DNA from: JAQBQB01 sp963757185
Lineage (GTDB): Bacteria > Gemmatimonadota > Gemmatimonadetes > Gemmatimonadales > Gemmatimonadaceae
DNA length: 64,000 bases
Assembly (NCBI GenBank): GCA_963757185.1
Contig: CAVWQI010000010.1
Coordinates: 124,001 to 188,000, forward strand
Reading direction: 5' to 3'
A model generated the notes under the pieces. That model was not told where the DNA came from. It worked only from the letters and a program-made list of their open reading frames with translations, and ran no database searches. Shown piece by piece: positions 45,481 to 54,392 of this stretch. The first letter of the stretch is position 1. Every line of letters starts with the position of its first letter. A program made the translations under genes and the position numbers.

Positions 45481-46482
45481 TTGGCGCGGATCGCGTTGGA
45501 CGCGATGGGGGGCGACTTCGCTCCCCAAGCGACCGTCGCCGGTGCGCTGCTCGCCCTCGGCGAGATCGATCCACGCCACACCTTGCAGCTCGTCGGTCGC
45601 TCGAGCGTCGTCGGCGAGCAGCTCGACGCGCTCTTGGCGGAGCCGCAATACGAGTCGCTGCAAGCGCAGCGTAGTCGCGCGGAGATCGTCGACGCGCCCG
45701 ACGTCATCGAGATGACTGACAAGCCGGCCGCGGTGATTCGCGGCAAGCCGAACAGCTCGATGCTCGTGGGGCTCAAGCTGCAGGCCGAAGGAAAATCCGA
45801 CGCCTTCGTGTCGGCGGGCAACACCGGCGCGCAGATGGCGGCGTCGATGGTAGTGCTGCGTCTCCACGCGGGAGTGAAGCGGCCGGCGATCGCGACGCTC
45901 TTTCCGACCGGCCGGAAGCCGGTCGTCGTCCTCGACTCCGGCGCCAACGTCGACTGCTCCGCCGACGAACTGGTTCAGTTCGCGCGGCTCGGCGTGGTCT
46001 ACGCCGAGGATCTGCTTGGGCGGGAGAATCCGGCCGTCGGTCTCCTCAGCATCGGCGAGGAACCGGAGAAGGGGAACGCCGTCTCGAAGGAAGCGCATCA
46101 GCTGCTGCTGGCGGCAGGCCTCAACTTCCTCGGCAACGTCGAGGGACGCGACTTACCCGCGGGAGCTTGCGACCGCGGCCCGATCGACGTCGTCGTCTGC
46201 GACGGGTTCGTCGGAAACGTCGTGCTCAAGTTCTACGAGGCGGTCGCGCCGCTCATCACGCGCATGCTCGTGAAGGCCGGCGTCGACGAGAAGACGATGA
46301 TCGGCGCGCTCAAACAGCTCGACTACTCGGAGCACGGCGGCGCGCCGCTCCTCGGCGTCAACGGCGTGAGCATCATCTCGCACGGCAAGTCGTCGCCCCG
46401 CGCCATCAAGAACGCCATCAAGGTCGCCGTGCAGGCGGTCGAGACGCGAATGAACGAACACATCGGCCGGCACCTCGCATGA
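45481..46482 (+). CDS. plsX: Phosphate acyltransferase PlsX
   Basis: Makes acyl-phosphate from acyl-ACP for phospholipid synthesis. The 333-residue protein begins ARIALDAMGGDFAPQATVAGA and has SAGNTGAQMAASM, LDSGANVDC and DGFVGNVVLKFYEAV, standard for PlsX. The best start is TTG 45481, 2 bases after rpmF, because MGGD must be preserved and no ATG or GTG lies upstream in frame. It overlaps fabH by 4 bases. Confidence 0.95.
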   Translation: MARIALDAMGGDFAPQATVAGALLALGEIDPRHTLQLVGRSSVVGEQLDALLAEPQYESLQAQRSRAEIVDAPDVIEMTDKPAAVIRGKPNSSMLVGLKLQAEGKSDAFVSAGNTGAQMAASMVVLRLHAGVKRPAIATLFPTGRKPVVVLDSGANVDCSADELVQFARLGVVYAEDLLGRENPAVGLLSIGEEPEKGNAVSKEAHQLLLAAGLNFLGNVEGRDLPAGACDRGPIDVVVCDGFVGNVVLKFYEAVAPLITRMLVKAGVDEKTMIGALKQLDYSEHGGAPLLGVNGVSIISHGKSSPRAIKNAIKVAVQAVETRMNEHIGRHLA

Positions 46483-47465
46483 AGCGACCAATCGCGTATT
46501 TCGCCGGCACGGGCCGCGGCATCCCCGCGACCGTGATGACGAACTTCGATTTCGCGAAGATCGGCATCGAGACGACCGACGAGTGGATCGTCGAGCGCAC
46601 CGGCATCAAAGAGCGCCACATCGCGAAGACCGAGAGCGCGACCGACCTCGCCGCGATGGCATCGCGCTCGGCGATGGAGAAGGCCGGCGTGCAGCCCGGC
46701 GAGATCGACATCATCGTGCTCGGCACGGCGTCGCCGGATCGGCTGCTGCCGTCGGCCGCGGTCGATCTCCAAGCCGCGCTCGGCGCGAGCCGCGCGGCGG
46801 CCTTCGATGTGGGAGCCGCGTGCTCTGGATTCATCTACAGCGGGACGGTCGCCGAAAGCATGATCGCGGCCGGCAACGCCGACACGGCGCTCGTCGTCGG
46901 CGTCGAAAAGCTGAGCGCGATCACCGACTGGACCGACCGCTCGACGTGCGTGCTCTTCGGCGACGGCGCAGGCGCCGCGGTGCTCAAGCGCTCGAAGCAC
47001 GGCAAGGGAATCCTTTCGACGTTCATCCGCAGCGACGGCACGCTTGGCGACTTGCTCTGCCGGCGCGGTGGAGGGGCCGCTCGCCCGTTCTCGGCCGATG
47101 TCCTCGCCGAGCACTCGCAGTTCATCACGATGAACGGTCGAGAAGTCTTCAAGAACGCCGTGCGCTCGATGTCTGAAGCGTCGACGCGCGCGCTCGATGC
47201 CGCCAAGCTCACAGGCGCCGACATCGACCTGATGATCCCGCACCAGGCCAACATCCGGATCATCGAGGCGACCGCCAAGCACGCGAACATCCCGATGGAA
47301 AAGGTCTACGTGAACGTGGACCGATTCGGGAACACGTCGGCCGCTTCGGTGCCGATCGCGCTCGACGAGGCGATAGAGAAGGGAATACTCGGCGAGGGCT
47401 CGACGGTGTTACTCGTGGCCTTCGGGGCAGGCTTCACCTGGGGTTCGATGGTCGTGCGGCTCTGA
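46479..47465 (+). CDS. fabH: 3-oxoacyl-ACP synthase III
   Basis: Starts fatty acid chains by condensing acyl-CoA with malonyl-ACP. The 328-residue protein has the catalytic triad C115 (GAACSGF), H255 (IPHQAN) and N285 (GNTSAAS). The ATG overlaps the plsX stop. Followed 2 bases later by fabD. Confidence 0.96.
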   Translation: MKRPIAYFAGTGRGIPATVMTNFDFAKIGIETTDEWIVERTGIKERHIAKTESATDLAAMASRSAMEKAGVQPGEIDIIVLGTASPDRLLPSAAVDLQAALGASRAAAFDVGAACSGFIYSGTVAESMIAAGNADTALVVGVEKLSAITDWTDRSTCVLFGDGAGAAVLKRSKHGKGILSTFIRSDGTLGDLLCRRGGGAARPFSADVLAEHSQFITMNGREVFKNAVRSMSEASTRALDAAKLTGADIDLMIPHQANIRIIEATAKHANIPMEKVYVNVDRFGNTSAASVPIALDEAIEKGILGEGSTVLLVAFGAGFTWGSMVVRL

Positions 47466-47467
47466 CC

Positions 47468-48409
47468 ATGGACGTCGTCCTCCTGTTCCCGGGCCAGGGC
47501 TCGCAGAAGCCCGGCATGGCCAAGGACCTCGTCGACTCGTTCGGCGAAGCGCGTGACGTGTTCCAGCGCGCCGACGCGGCGCTCGGCGCGCCGCTCAGCA
47601 GACTGTGTTTCGAGGGTCCCGCCGAGGAGCTGACGCTCACGCACAACGCGCAGCCCGCGCTGCTGGCGCACGGGGCGGCTGTCTGGGCGATCGTGAAGGA
47701 CGCCATCGGGTCGCGCGTGGTCGCCGCGGCCGGTCACTCACTCGGCGAGTTGACGGCGTACCACGCGGCAGGATCGCTCGACGTCGAAGACGCGGTTCGT
47801 GTCGTGCGCCGCCGCGGCGAGTTGATGTACGAGAGCGGCGTGAAGCATCCGGGGACTATGGCGGCGATCCTGGGCGACATCGGCCGCCCGGTCGAGGAGA
47901 TCTGCGCGCAAGCGTCGAGCGAGGCGGGCCTCGTGGTTCCAGCGAACTACAATTGCCCGGGACAGCTCGTCGTGAGCGGAGAAATCGCCGGCGTCGAGCG
48001 CGCGATGGCGCTGTTCAAGGAGGCGGGCGCGAAGCGGGCAATCCGGTTGAACGTCAGCGGCGCGTTCCACTCGCCGCTCATGGAAAGCGCTTCCGATGGA
48101 CTTGCCGAAGCGCTTGACGCCGCGTCGTTTGACGACCCTGACTTCCCGGTTTACTCGAATGTGACGGCGGAGCCGGTGACGACGGTCGCCAACGCCAAGG
48201 CGTTGTTGCTCCGCCAGCTCGCCAGCCCAGTGCGGTGGAGCGACGAAATCCAGGCGATCGCTCGTCAGCATCCGAACGCGCTGTACGTCGAGATGGGCCC
48301 AGGGTCGGTGCTCGTGGGCCTCGTGAAGAAGATCGACGGCTCGCTCAAGACCGCGACGTGCGGCACCGCCGCCGAAGTCGCGCAGCTCACCGAGCTGGCC
48401 GTCTCGTGA
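47468..48409 (+). CDS. fabD: Malonyl-CoA-ACP transacylase
   Basis: Loads malonyl onto ACP. The 313-residue protein starts VVLLFPGQGSQKPGM, with the active serine S91 in AAGHSLGE and the catalytic His in SGAFHSPLM near residue 200. It overlaps fabG by 4 bases (GTGA). Confidence 0.96.
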   Translation: MDVVLLFPGQGSQKPGMAKDLVDSFGEARDVFQRADAALGAPLSRLCFEGPAEELTLTHNAQPALLAHGAAVWAIVKDAIGSRVVAAAGHSLGELTAYHAAGSLDVEDAVRVVRRRGELMYESGVKHPGTMAAILGDIGRPVEEICAQASSEAGLVVPANYNCPGQLVVSGEIAGVERAMALFKEAGAKRAIRLNVSGAFHSPLMESASDGLAEALDAASFDDPDFPVYSNVTAEPVTTVANAKALLLRQLASPVRWSDEIQAIARQHPNALYVEMGPGSVLVGLVKKIDGSLKTATCGTAAEVAQLTELAVS

Positions 48410-49143
48410 AGATCGATCTCGGTGGACGAGTGGCGCTCGTCACGGGGAGCACGCGAGGCATCGGCCGCGCGATCGCGGAATCGCTCGCGGGCGCCGGGGC
48501 GCGCGTCGCCGTCGTCGGGCGTGACGCGGACCGCGCTCGACAAACGGCGGAGTCGATCTCCAGCGAAGCGCGAGGCTACGGCTGCGACGTGGGCGACGTC
48601 GCCGCGATGACGTCGCTCATCGAGAGCGTCGAGAAGGATTTTGGCGCGCTCGACATCCTCGTGAACAACGCCGGACTCAACCGCGACAATCTGCTGATGC
48701 GTCTCAAGGACGACGATTGGGACGCGGTGTTGAACGCGAATCTGCGCGGCGCGTTCGTCGCCATGCGCGCCGCCACGCGCGGGATGATGAAGCGGCGATG
48801 GGGACGGATCATCAACATCGCCAGCGTCGTCGGGGTCGTCGGCAACAAGGGCCAGTCGAATTACGCGGCGAGCAAGGCGGGGCTCATCGGACTCACGAAG
48901 TCGGTTGCGAAGGAGCTGGCGTCGCGAAACATCCTCGCCAACGTCGTCGCGCCGGGCTTCATCGAGACGGACATGACGGCGGCGATGACCGACGAAGCGA
49001 AGAAGACGCTCTTCACGCAGATCCCGCTCGAGCGGTTGGGAACGCCGGCCGACGTGGCGAGCCTTGTCACGTTTCTCGCGTCCGATCTCGCATCCTACAT
49101 CACCGGCCAAGTGTTCATCGTCGACGGCGGAATGGTCATGTGA
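48406..49143 (+). CDS. fabG: 3-oxoacyl-ACP reductase
   Basis: NADPH-dependent reduction of 3-oxoacyl-ACP. The 245-residue SDR protein has the cofactor loop TGSTRGIG (13-20), NNAG (87-90) and the catalytic S140, Y153 and K157 (YAASK). GTG 48406 is used; a longer upstream reading lies in fabD. A 155-base gap before acpP may carry a separate promoter. Confidence 0.95.
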   Translation: MKIDLGGRVALVTGSTRGIGRAIAESLAGAGARVAVVGRDADRARQTAESISSEARGYGCDVGDVAAMTSLIESVEKDFGALDILVNNAGLNRDNLLMRLKDDDWDAVLNANLRGAFVAMRAATRGMMKRRWGRIINIASVVGVVGNKGQSNYAASKAGLIGLTKSVAKELASRNILANVVAPGFIETDMTAAMTDEAKKTLFTQIPLERLGTPADVASLVTFLASDLASYITGQVFIVDGGMVM

Positions 49144-49298
49144 CGGTCCCTGAAATGAGCCGATGAAGTCACACAGAAAGCCGGGGTCGCATCTTCCAGC
49201 GCCGATTCATGTTAGCTGACGGCGCCCGCCCTGGCCGAGTAGATTATTCGCACACCCCCGCTCCCACTTTCTCCTATCCGAAACGAGGACCGATTCAA

Positions 49299-49544
49299 AT
49301 GCCCGACAACGCTCAGAAGGTTCGTGACATAATCGAGAAAGAACTGGGCGTTGAGCGTGAAAAGCTCACCGACCAGGCGAGCTTCATCGAGGACCTCGGC
49401 GCCGACAGCCTCGACATCGTCGAGCTGGTCATGGAGTTCGAGAAGGAATTCAACATCGACATCCCCGACGAAGACGCCGAAAAGCTCCGCACCGTGGGTG
49501 ACGCGATCGGCTATCTGAACCAGAAGGTCGGGACCACCGCGTGA
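49299..49544 (+). CDS. acpP: Acyl carrier protein
   Basis: The 81-residue carrier of fatty acyl intermediates. The phosphopantetheine serine is S37 in DLGADSLDIVELVM. The ATG at 49299 has a GAGG ribosome-binding site and begins MPDNAQKVRDIIEKELG. In the 155-base gap upstream, CTGACG (49216-49221) and TAGATT (49240-49245) are 18 bases apart and may be its promoter, which would suit the high expression expected of ACP. It overlaps fabF by 4 bases. Confidence 0.96.
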   Translation: MPDNAQKVRDIIEKELGVEREKLTDQASFIEDLGADSLDIVELVMEFEKEFNIDIPDEDAEKLRTVGDAIGYLNQKVGTTA

Positions 49545-50788
49545 GCAAACGCCGGGTCGTCGTCACCGGGATGGGGGCGATCACGCCAGTCGGCAACGAC
49601 GTGGCGGCGACTTGGCGCGCAATCACCGAGGGGGTTTCCGGCGGCGGTCCGATCACGAAGTTCGACGCATCCACTTTTCCGGTCCGCTTCGCGTGCGAGG
49701 TGAAGGGCTTCGACCCGCTCATCTACCTCGAGCGGAAGGAAGCCAAGCGCGCCGACCTGTTCGCCCAGTACGCCCTCGCCGCGTCGGTCCAGGCGATGGC
49801 CGACGCTGGGCTCGAGAACGGCTCGGCCTACGATCCGGACCGCGTCGGCGTCATCATCGGGAGCGGCATCGGCGGGCTGAAGACGTTCGAGGAGCAGCAC
49901 GACGTCTACCGCGAGCGCGGTCCGAGCAAGATCAGCGCGTTCTTCATCCCGATGTTCATCTCCGACATCGCGGCCGGTCTCGTCTCGATGCGGTTCAACG
50001 CCAAGGGTCCGAACTACGCGACGATCTCCGCCTGCGCCACGAGCGCGCACGCGATCGGCGACGCGTTCCGGACGATCCAGTACGGCGACGCCGACGTCGT
50101 CATCACCGGCGGGTCGGAAATGACCGTCACGCCGATGGCTATCGGCGGCTTCGCGAACATGAAGGCGCTGTCGGAGCGCAACGACTCGCCGGAGACCGCT
50201 TCGCGGCCGTTCGATGCGACGCGCGACGGCTTCGTCATGGGCGAGGGCGGCGGCATCGTGATCCTCGAGAGCCTCGAGGGCGCGCTCAACCGCGGCGTGC
50301 CGATCTACGCCGAGATCGTGGGCTACGGCGCCACGGGCGATGCCTATCACCTCACCGCGCCGGCGCCGGACGGCGAAGGCGCGCAGCGCGCGATGCGCCG
50401 CGCGATGAACGACGCGAAGCTCGGGCCGGGCGACATCGAGTACATCAACGCCCACGGAACGTCCACGCCCGCCAACGATCTCAACGAGACGAAGGCGATC
50501 AAGGCCGTCTTCGGCGACGCCGCGTCCAAGGTGAACGTCAGCTCGACCAAGTCGATGACCGGCCACATGCTCGGCGCCGCCGGCGCGGTGGAGTTCATCA
50601 TCGGCGCGCTGGCCGTGCGCGATTGCGTGATCCCGCCGACGATCAACTATCAGACGCCGGATCCCGAGTTGGACCTGAACTACACACCGAACGTCGCCGC
50701 CAACCGGCCCGTGCGCGCCGTGTTGAGCAACAGCTTCGGCTTCGGGGGGCACAACGTGACCCTCGCCATCAAGCGCTTCGAGGAGTAG
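49541..50788 (+). CDS. fabF: 3-oxoacyl-ACP synthase II
   Basis: Elongating condensing enzyme. The 415-residue protein has the Cys-His-His triad: C165 (ISACATSAH), H305 (INAHGTSTP) and H342 (KSMTGHMLG). GTG 49541 overlaps the acpP stop. The menaquinone gene mqnE starts 4 bases later, so fatty acid elongation and quinone synthesis appear to share a transcript. Confidence 0.96.
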   Translation: MSKRRVVVTGMGAITPVGNDVAATWRAITEGVSGGGPITKFDASTFPVRFACEVKGFDPLIYLERKEAKRADLFAQYALAASVQAMADAGLENGSAYDPDRVGVIIGSGIGGLKTFEEQHDVYRERGPSKISAFFIPMFISDIAAGLVSMRFNAKGPNYATISACATSAHAIGDAFRTIQYGDADVVITGGSEMTVTPMAIGGFANMKALSERNDSPETASRPFDATRDGFVMGEGGGIVILESLEGALNRGVPIYAEIVGYGATGDAYHLTAPAPDGEGAQRAMRRAMNDAKLGPGDIEYINAHGTSTPANDLNETKAIKAVFGDAASKVNVSSTKSMTGHMLGAAGAVEFIIGALAVRDCVIPPTINYQTPDPELDLNYTPNVAANRPVRAVLSNSFGFGGHNVTLAIKRFEE

Positions 50789-50792
50789 CGTC

Positions 50793-51965
50793 GTGGCGTC
50801 GCCGGCGGTCTCACTCGACGCGGGGCTGGTCAGCGATCCGGCGCTTCGTCCTGTCGCGGCGAAGGTCGAACGCGGCGAGCGTCTCACCACGGCGGACGGC
50901 GTCGCGCTCTTCGAGAGCAGCGACCTGCTCGGAATCGGACACATGGCCGACGCGGTGAACCGGGCCAAGCATGGCAACCGCGTGACCTTCGCGGCGAACC
51001 AGCACATCAACCCGACGAACATCTGCATCCTGCGGAAGACCTGCGTCTTCTGCTCGTACGCGCGCCTGCCGAAAGAGGATGGCGCGTATCGCTACACGCT
51101 CGAACAGGTCTTCGCGGAAGCGGCGAGCGCCAATAGCACGTTGACGCGAGAGTTCCACATCGTCGGCGGTTTGGACATGCAGGCGGGCCTCGACTACTAC
51201 GTCGAGATGTTCCGTGGCCTCAAGGCGCGCTTTCCGCACGTGCACATCAAGGCGCTGACGGCAGTCGAGATCGCGCACATCGCGCGCATCAGCAAACTCT
51301 CGACTCGCGACACGCTCGTCGCGCTGCGCGACGCGGGGCTCGACACGATGCCTGGCGGAGGCGCCGAGGTGTTCAGCCCGGGCGTACGGGCGACGATCGC
51401 CGACAAGAAGCTGTCCGGCGAGGAGTACATCGCCGTGCATCGCGAGGCTCACGCGCTCGGCATCCGCAGCAACTGCACGATGCTCTATGGCCACGTCGAG
51501 ACGTTTTCCGACCGCATGGCGCACCTCGACATGCTGCGCGACTTGCAGGACGAAACCGGCGGCTTTCTCGCCTACATCCCGCTCGCCTATCACCCCGACA
51601 ACAACGAGCTGGGTGAGACGCTGCACCGGACGGGCCTCGCGACGAGCGGCTTCGACGACCTCAAGAACCTCGCTGTCGCGCGGCTCTTCCTCGACAACAT
51701 CGACCACATCAAGTCGCACTGGATCATGGTGACGCCGTTCGTGTCGCAGACGTCGCTGCACTTCGGCGTCAACGACCTCGAGGGCACCGTCGTCCGCGAG
51801 AAGATCTACCACGAGGCCGGCGCGCACACCGCGCAGGCGATGACGCTCGACCAGCTGCTGCGCCTCATTCGCGGCGCCCAAAAGGTGCCCGCGGAGCGCG
51901 ATTCGTTCTACAACATCATCCGCACGTTCGACGACGGGCCCTCCGCCGCGCCGGCGGCCGCATGA
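50793..51965 (+). CDS. mqnE: Aminofutalosine synthase
   Basis: A radical SAM enzyme joining 3-(1-carboxyvinyl)oxybenzoate with the adenosyl group to give aminofutalosine, step 2 of the futalosine menaquinone route. The 390-residue protein resembles MqnE throughout (HINPTNICILRKTCVFCSYA, EFHIVGGLDM, DTMPGGGAEVFS, LAYHPDNNELG). The cluster cysteines are C78, C84 and C87, that is CX5CX2C, not the CX3CX2C of most radical SAM enzymes and of MqnC next door. GTG 50793 is the start used. mqnA follows with a 4-base overlap. Confidence 0.92.
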   Translation: MASPAVSLDAGLVSDPALRPVAAKVERGERLTTADGVALFESSDLLGIGHMADAVNRAKHGNRVTFAANQHINPTNICILRKTCVFCSYARLPKEDGAYRYTLEQVFAEAASANSTLTREFHIVGGLDMQAGLDYYVEMFRGLKARFPHVHIKALTAVEIAHIARISKLSTRDTLVALRDAGLDTMPGGGAEVFSPGVRATIADKKLSGEEYIAVHREAHALGIRSNCTMLYGHVETFSDRMAHLDMLRDLQDETGGFLAYIPLAYHPDNNELGETLHRTGLATSGFDDLKNLAVARLFLDNIDHIKSHWIMVTPFVSQTSLHFGVNDLEGTVVREKIYHEAGAHTAQAMTLDQLLRLIRGAQKVPAERDSFYNIIRTFDDGPSAAPAAA

Positions 51966-52831
51966 CGTCCATGCGCGTCGGGCGAATCCCGTACATCAAC
52001 TGCTACCCGGTCTACGGCGCCATCGATCGGGGCGTGGTGTCGCTGAACGGCGACCTGGTCGACGGCGTTCCGACCGAGCTGAATCGGCAGATGGCCGCCG
52101 GCACGCTCGACGTGAGCGTGATCTCGGCCGTCGAATACGCGCGCGACGCGAAACGCTACCTCCTGCTCCCCGACCTCTCGATCTGCAGCGACGGTCCGGT
52201 GCGAAGCGTCGTGCTCTTTTCGAAACGGCCGGCCTCCGAGCTTCACGGCCGCCGCGTGTTGGTGAGCCGCAGCTCGATGACCAGTGTCGCGCTTCTCGAG
52301 TTGCTGTTCACCAACGTCTGGGACGCGAAACCCGCATTCGTGCCGAGCGACGCGGAACTCGTGGACGTCGCCCGTTTCGGCGACGAGGAGCACGACGCCC
52401 GCCTCGTCATCGGGGACGCGGCGCTACACCTCTGGTCTCGTCTTCGTGCGCCCGAATCGGTCACCGGTGACCACGCGCTCAGCCAATATCGCTTTGCGTA
52501 CGACCTCGGGGCCGAATGGAAGGCGTGGACCGGATTGCCGTTCGTGTTCGCCCTGTGGGTCGCGCAACGCAGCGCGCCCGTCGATCGCGCGCTGGCGATC
52601 CATGCCGGCTTGATAGCGTCACGCAACTGGGGGCTTCAACACCTCGACACACTCGCCGCCCAAGCGGCGTTGGCGACCGGCATCCTCAAGCCGGTGTGCG
52701 CGGAGTTTTTGTCGGGGCTCGACTACGGCCTCTCGTACCAGCACCTGGCTGGACTCACTGAATTTTTTCGGCGGCTCGTCGCGGCGGGGAAGGTGCCCGA
52801 CGGGTCGCTCGCGTTTCTTCCGGCGGCGTGA
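51962..52831 (+). CDS. mqnA: Chorismate dehydratase
   Basis: MqnA removes water from chorismate to open the futalosine route. The 289-residue protein has the periplasmic-binding-like fold of the family: RVGRIPYINCYPVYGAID at the N-terminus, DGVPTELNRQMAAGTLDVS, SRSSMTSVALLELLF and LGAEWKAWTGLPFVFALWV. ATG overlaps mqnE and GTG of mqnC overlaps its stop. Confidence 0.94.
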   Translation: MTSMRVGRIPYINCYPVYGAIDRGVVSLNGDLVDGVPTELNRQMAAGTLDVSVISAVEYARDAKRYLLLPDLSICSDGPVRSVVLFSKRPASELHGRRVLVSRSSMTSVALLELLFTNVWDAKPAFVPSDAELVDVARFGDEEHDARLVIGDAALHLWSRLRAPESVTGDHALSQYRFAYDLGAEWKAWTGLPFVFALWVAQRSAPVDRALAIHAGLIASRNWGLQHLDTLAAQAALATGILKPVCAEFLSGLDYGLSYQHLAGLTEFFRRLVAAGKVPDGSLAFLPAA

Positions 52832-53889
52832 GTACACACGACATGCGCGACATGAAAGACGTTCTCGACTTCTACACGAACGCGTCGCTCATCGAGCTGG
52901 GCGCCGAAGCCGACCGCGTCCGCCGAGAGAAGCACCCGCACGACGTCGTCACGTACATCGTCGACAGGAACATCAACTACACGAACGTCTGCGTCGCCGA
53001 TTGCGGTTTCTGCGCGTTCTATCGGCGGCCGAAACACGCCGAAGGCTGGACGCTGTCGTACGAGCAGATCGGCGCCAAGATCGACGAAGCGAAACAGATG
53101 GGCGCGATCCAGATTCTCATGCAGGGCGGGCACAACCCGTACATCCCGTTCGAGTGGTATCTGGACCTGCTCAAGTACATTAAGAGCTACCATCCGATCC
53201 ACATCCACGGGTTTTCTCCGAGCGAAGTCGACTTCTTCGCGAAGACCTTCCGCATGGATGCGCGCGACGTCATCCGCGAGCTGATGAAGGCCGGTCTCGA
53301 CTCGATCCCGGGCGGCGGCGGCGAGATCCTCGTGCAGCGCGTGCGCGACCTCGTCGCCAAGAAAAAGGCCGGCGCCGACCGCTGGCTCGAGATCATGGAG
53401 CTCGCCCACAACGAAGGAATGAAAACGTCGGTCACGATGATGTACGGCATCGGCGAGACGCTGGCCGAGCGCATCGAGCACCTCGAGCGCGTGCGCGACG
53501 TCCAGTCGCGGACCCACGGCTTCACGGCGTTCATCTGCTGGCCGCTCCAGCCCGAGAACACCCCGACGATGTCGCACATGCAGAAGACCGATGCGATCGA
53601 ATACCTGCGCACCGTCGCCATCGCCCGCATCGTGCTCGACAACGTCCCGAACCTCCAGGCGAGCTGGGTCACGATGGGCCTGAAGATCGGCCAGACCGCG
53701 CTGCGCTTCGGCTGCAACGACTTCGGCTCGCTCATGATCGAGGAGAACGTCGTTTCGGCGGCGAACACGACCCACCGCACGACGACAGAAGAGATCGAGC
53801 GCCTCGTCCGCGACGCCGGGTTCACGGTCGCGCGCCGCCGGCAGGACTACACGATCCTGCCGATCGAGGCCACCGGCGCGGCCGCGTGA
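52828..53889 (+). CDS. mqnC: Cyclic dehypoxanthinyl futalosine synthase
   Basis: A radical SAM enzyme that cyclises dehypoxanthinyl futalosine, step 4 of the route. The 353-residue protein has the cluster motif CVADCGFC (C55, C59, C62, CX3CX2C), GGHNPYIPFEWY, PGGGGEILVQRVR and TTHRTTTEEIERLVRDAGF. The step-3 enzyme MqnB and step-5 MqnD are not in the window. GTG 52828 overlaps mqnA; ispF overlaps the 3' end. Confidence 0.95.
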   Translation: MSTHDMRDMKDVLDFYTNASLIELGAEADRVRREKHPHDVVTYIVDRNINYTNVCVADCGFCAFYRRPKHAEGWTLSYEQIGAKIDEAKQMGAIQILMQGGHNPYIPFEWYLDLLKYIKSYHPIHIHGFSPSEVDFFAKTFRMDARDVIRELMKAGLDSIPGGGGEILVQRVRDLVAKKKAGADRWLEIMELAHNEGMKTSVTMMYGIGETLAERIEHLERVRDVQSRTHGFTAFICWPLQPENTPTMSHMQKTDAIEYLRTVAIARIVLDNVPNLQASWVTMGLKIGQTALRFGCNDFGSLMIEENVVSAANTTHRTTTEEIERLVRDAGFTVARRRQDYTILPIEATGAAA

Positions 53890-54392
53890 GCGTCGACGCG
53901 CGCCAATCTGCGCCGCGCGTCGGCGTCGGCTACGATTCGCACAAGTTCGCGCCGCCGGGACCTCTCATCCTCGGCGGCGTTCCCATTCCCAGCGACGTGC
54001 ACCTCGAGGGTCACTCCGACGGCGACGCGGCCGCGCACGCGATCACCGACGCGATCCTCGGCGCCGCGGCGGCGGGTGACATCGGCGAGATGTTCTCGGA
54101 TCGCGATCCGGCGAACAAAGGACGCGATTCGATGGACATGCTTCGCGCCGCCGTGGAGCGGCTTCGCTCGCTCGGCTGGTCGGTGCACCAGGTGGACGTC
54201 GCGATCGTCGCCGAAAAACCGAAGATCGCGTCGCACCGCGAGCTGATGCGCGACCGTCTGGCGTCGGCGCTCGGCGTCGGCGCATCGCAGGTGAGCGTGA
54301 AGGGAAAGACCAACGAAGGCATGGGCTGGATCGGCCGCGGCGAGGGAATCGCCTGCATCGCGGTTGCGACACTCGTGCCTGTGGCGTCGTGA
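53886..54392 (+). CDS. ispF: 2-C-methyl-D-erythritol 2,4-cyclodiphosphate synthase
   Basis: Makes MEcPP in the MEP isoprenoid route, which also supplies the menaquinone side chain. The 168-residue protein has the metal ligands D17 and H19 (GYDSHKF) and H51 (DAAAHAI), the loop LGGVPIP, and KGKTNEGMGWIGRGEGIA. GTG 53886 overlaps the mqnC stop. ispD is at the other end of the window. Confidence 0.96.
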   Translation: MSVDARQSAPRVGVGYDSHKFAPPGPLILGGVPIPSDVHLEGHSDGDAAAHAITDAILGAAAAGDIGEMFSDRDPANKGRDSMDMLRAAVERLRSLGWSVHQVDVAIVAEKPKIASHRELMRDRLASALGVGASQVSVKGKTNEGMGWIGRGEGIACIAVATLVPVAS

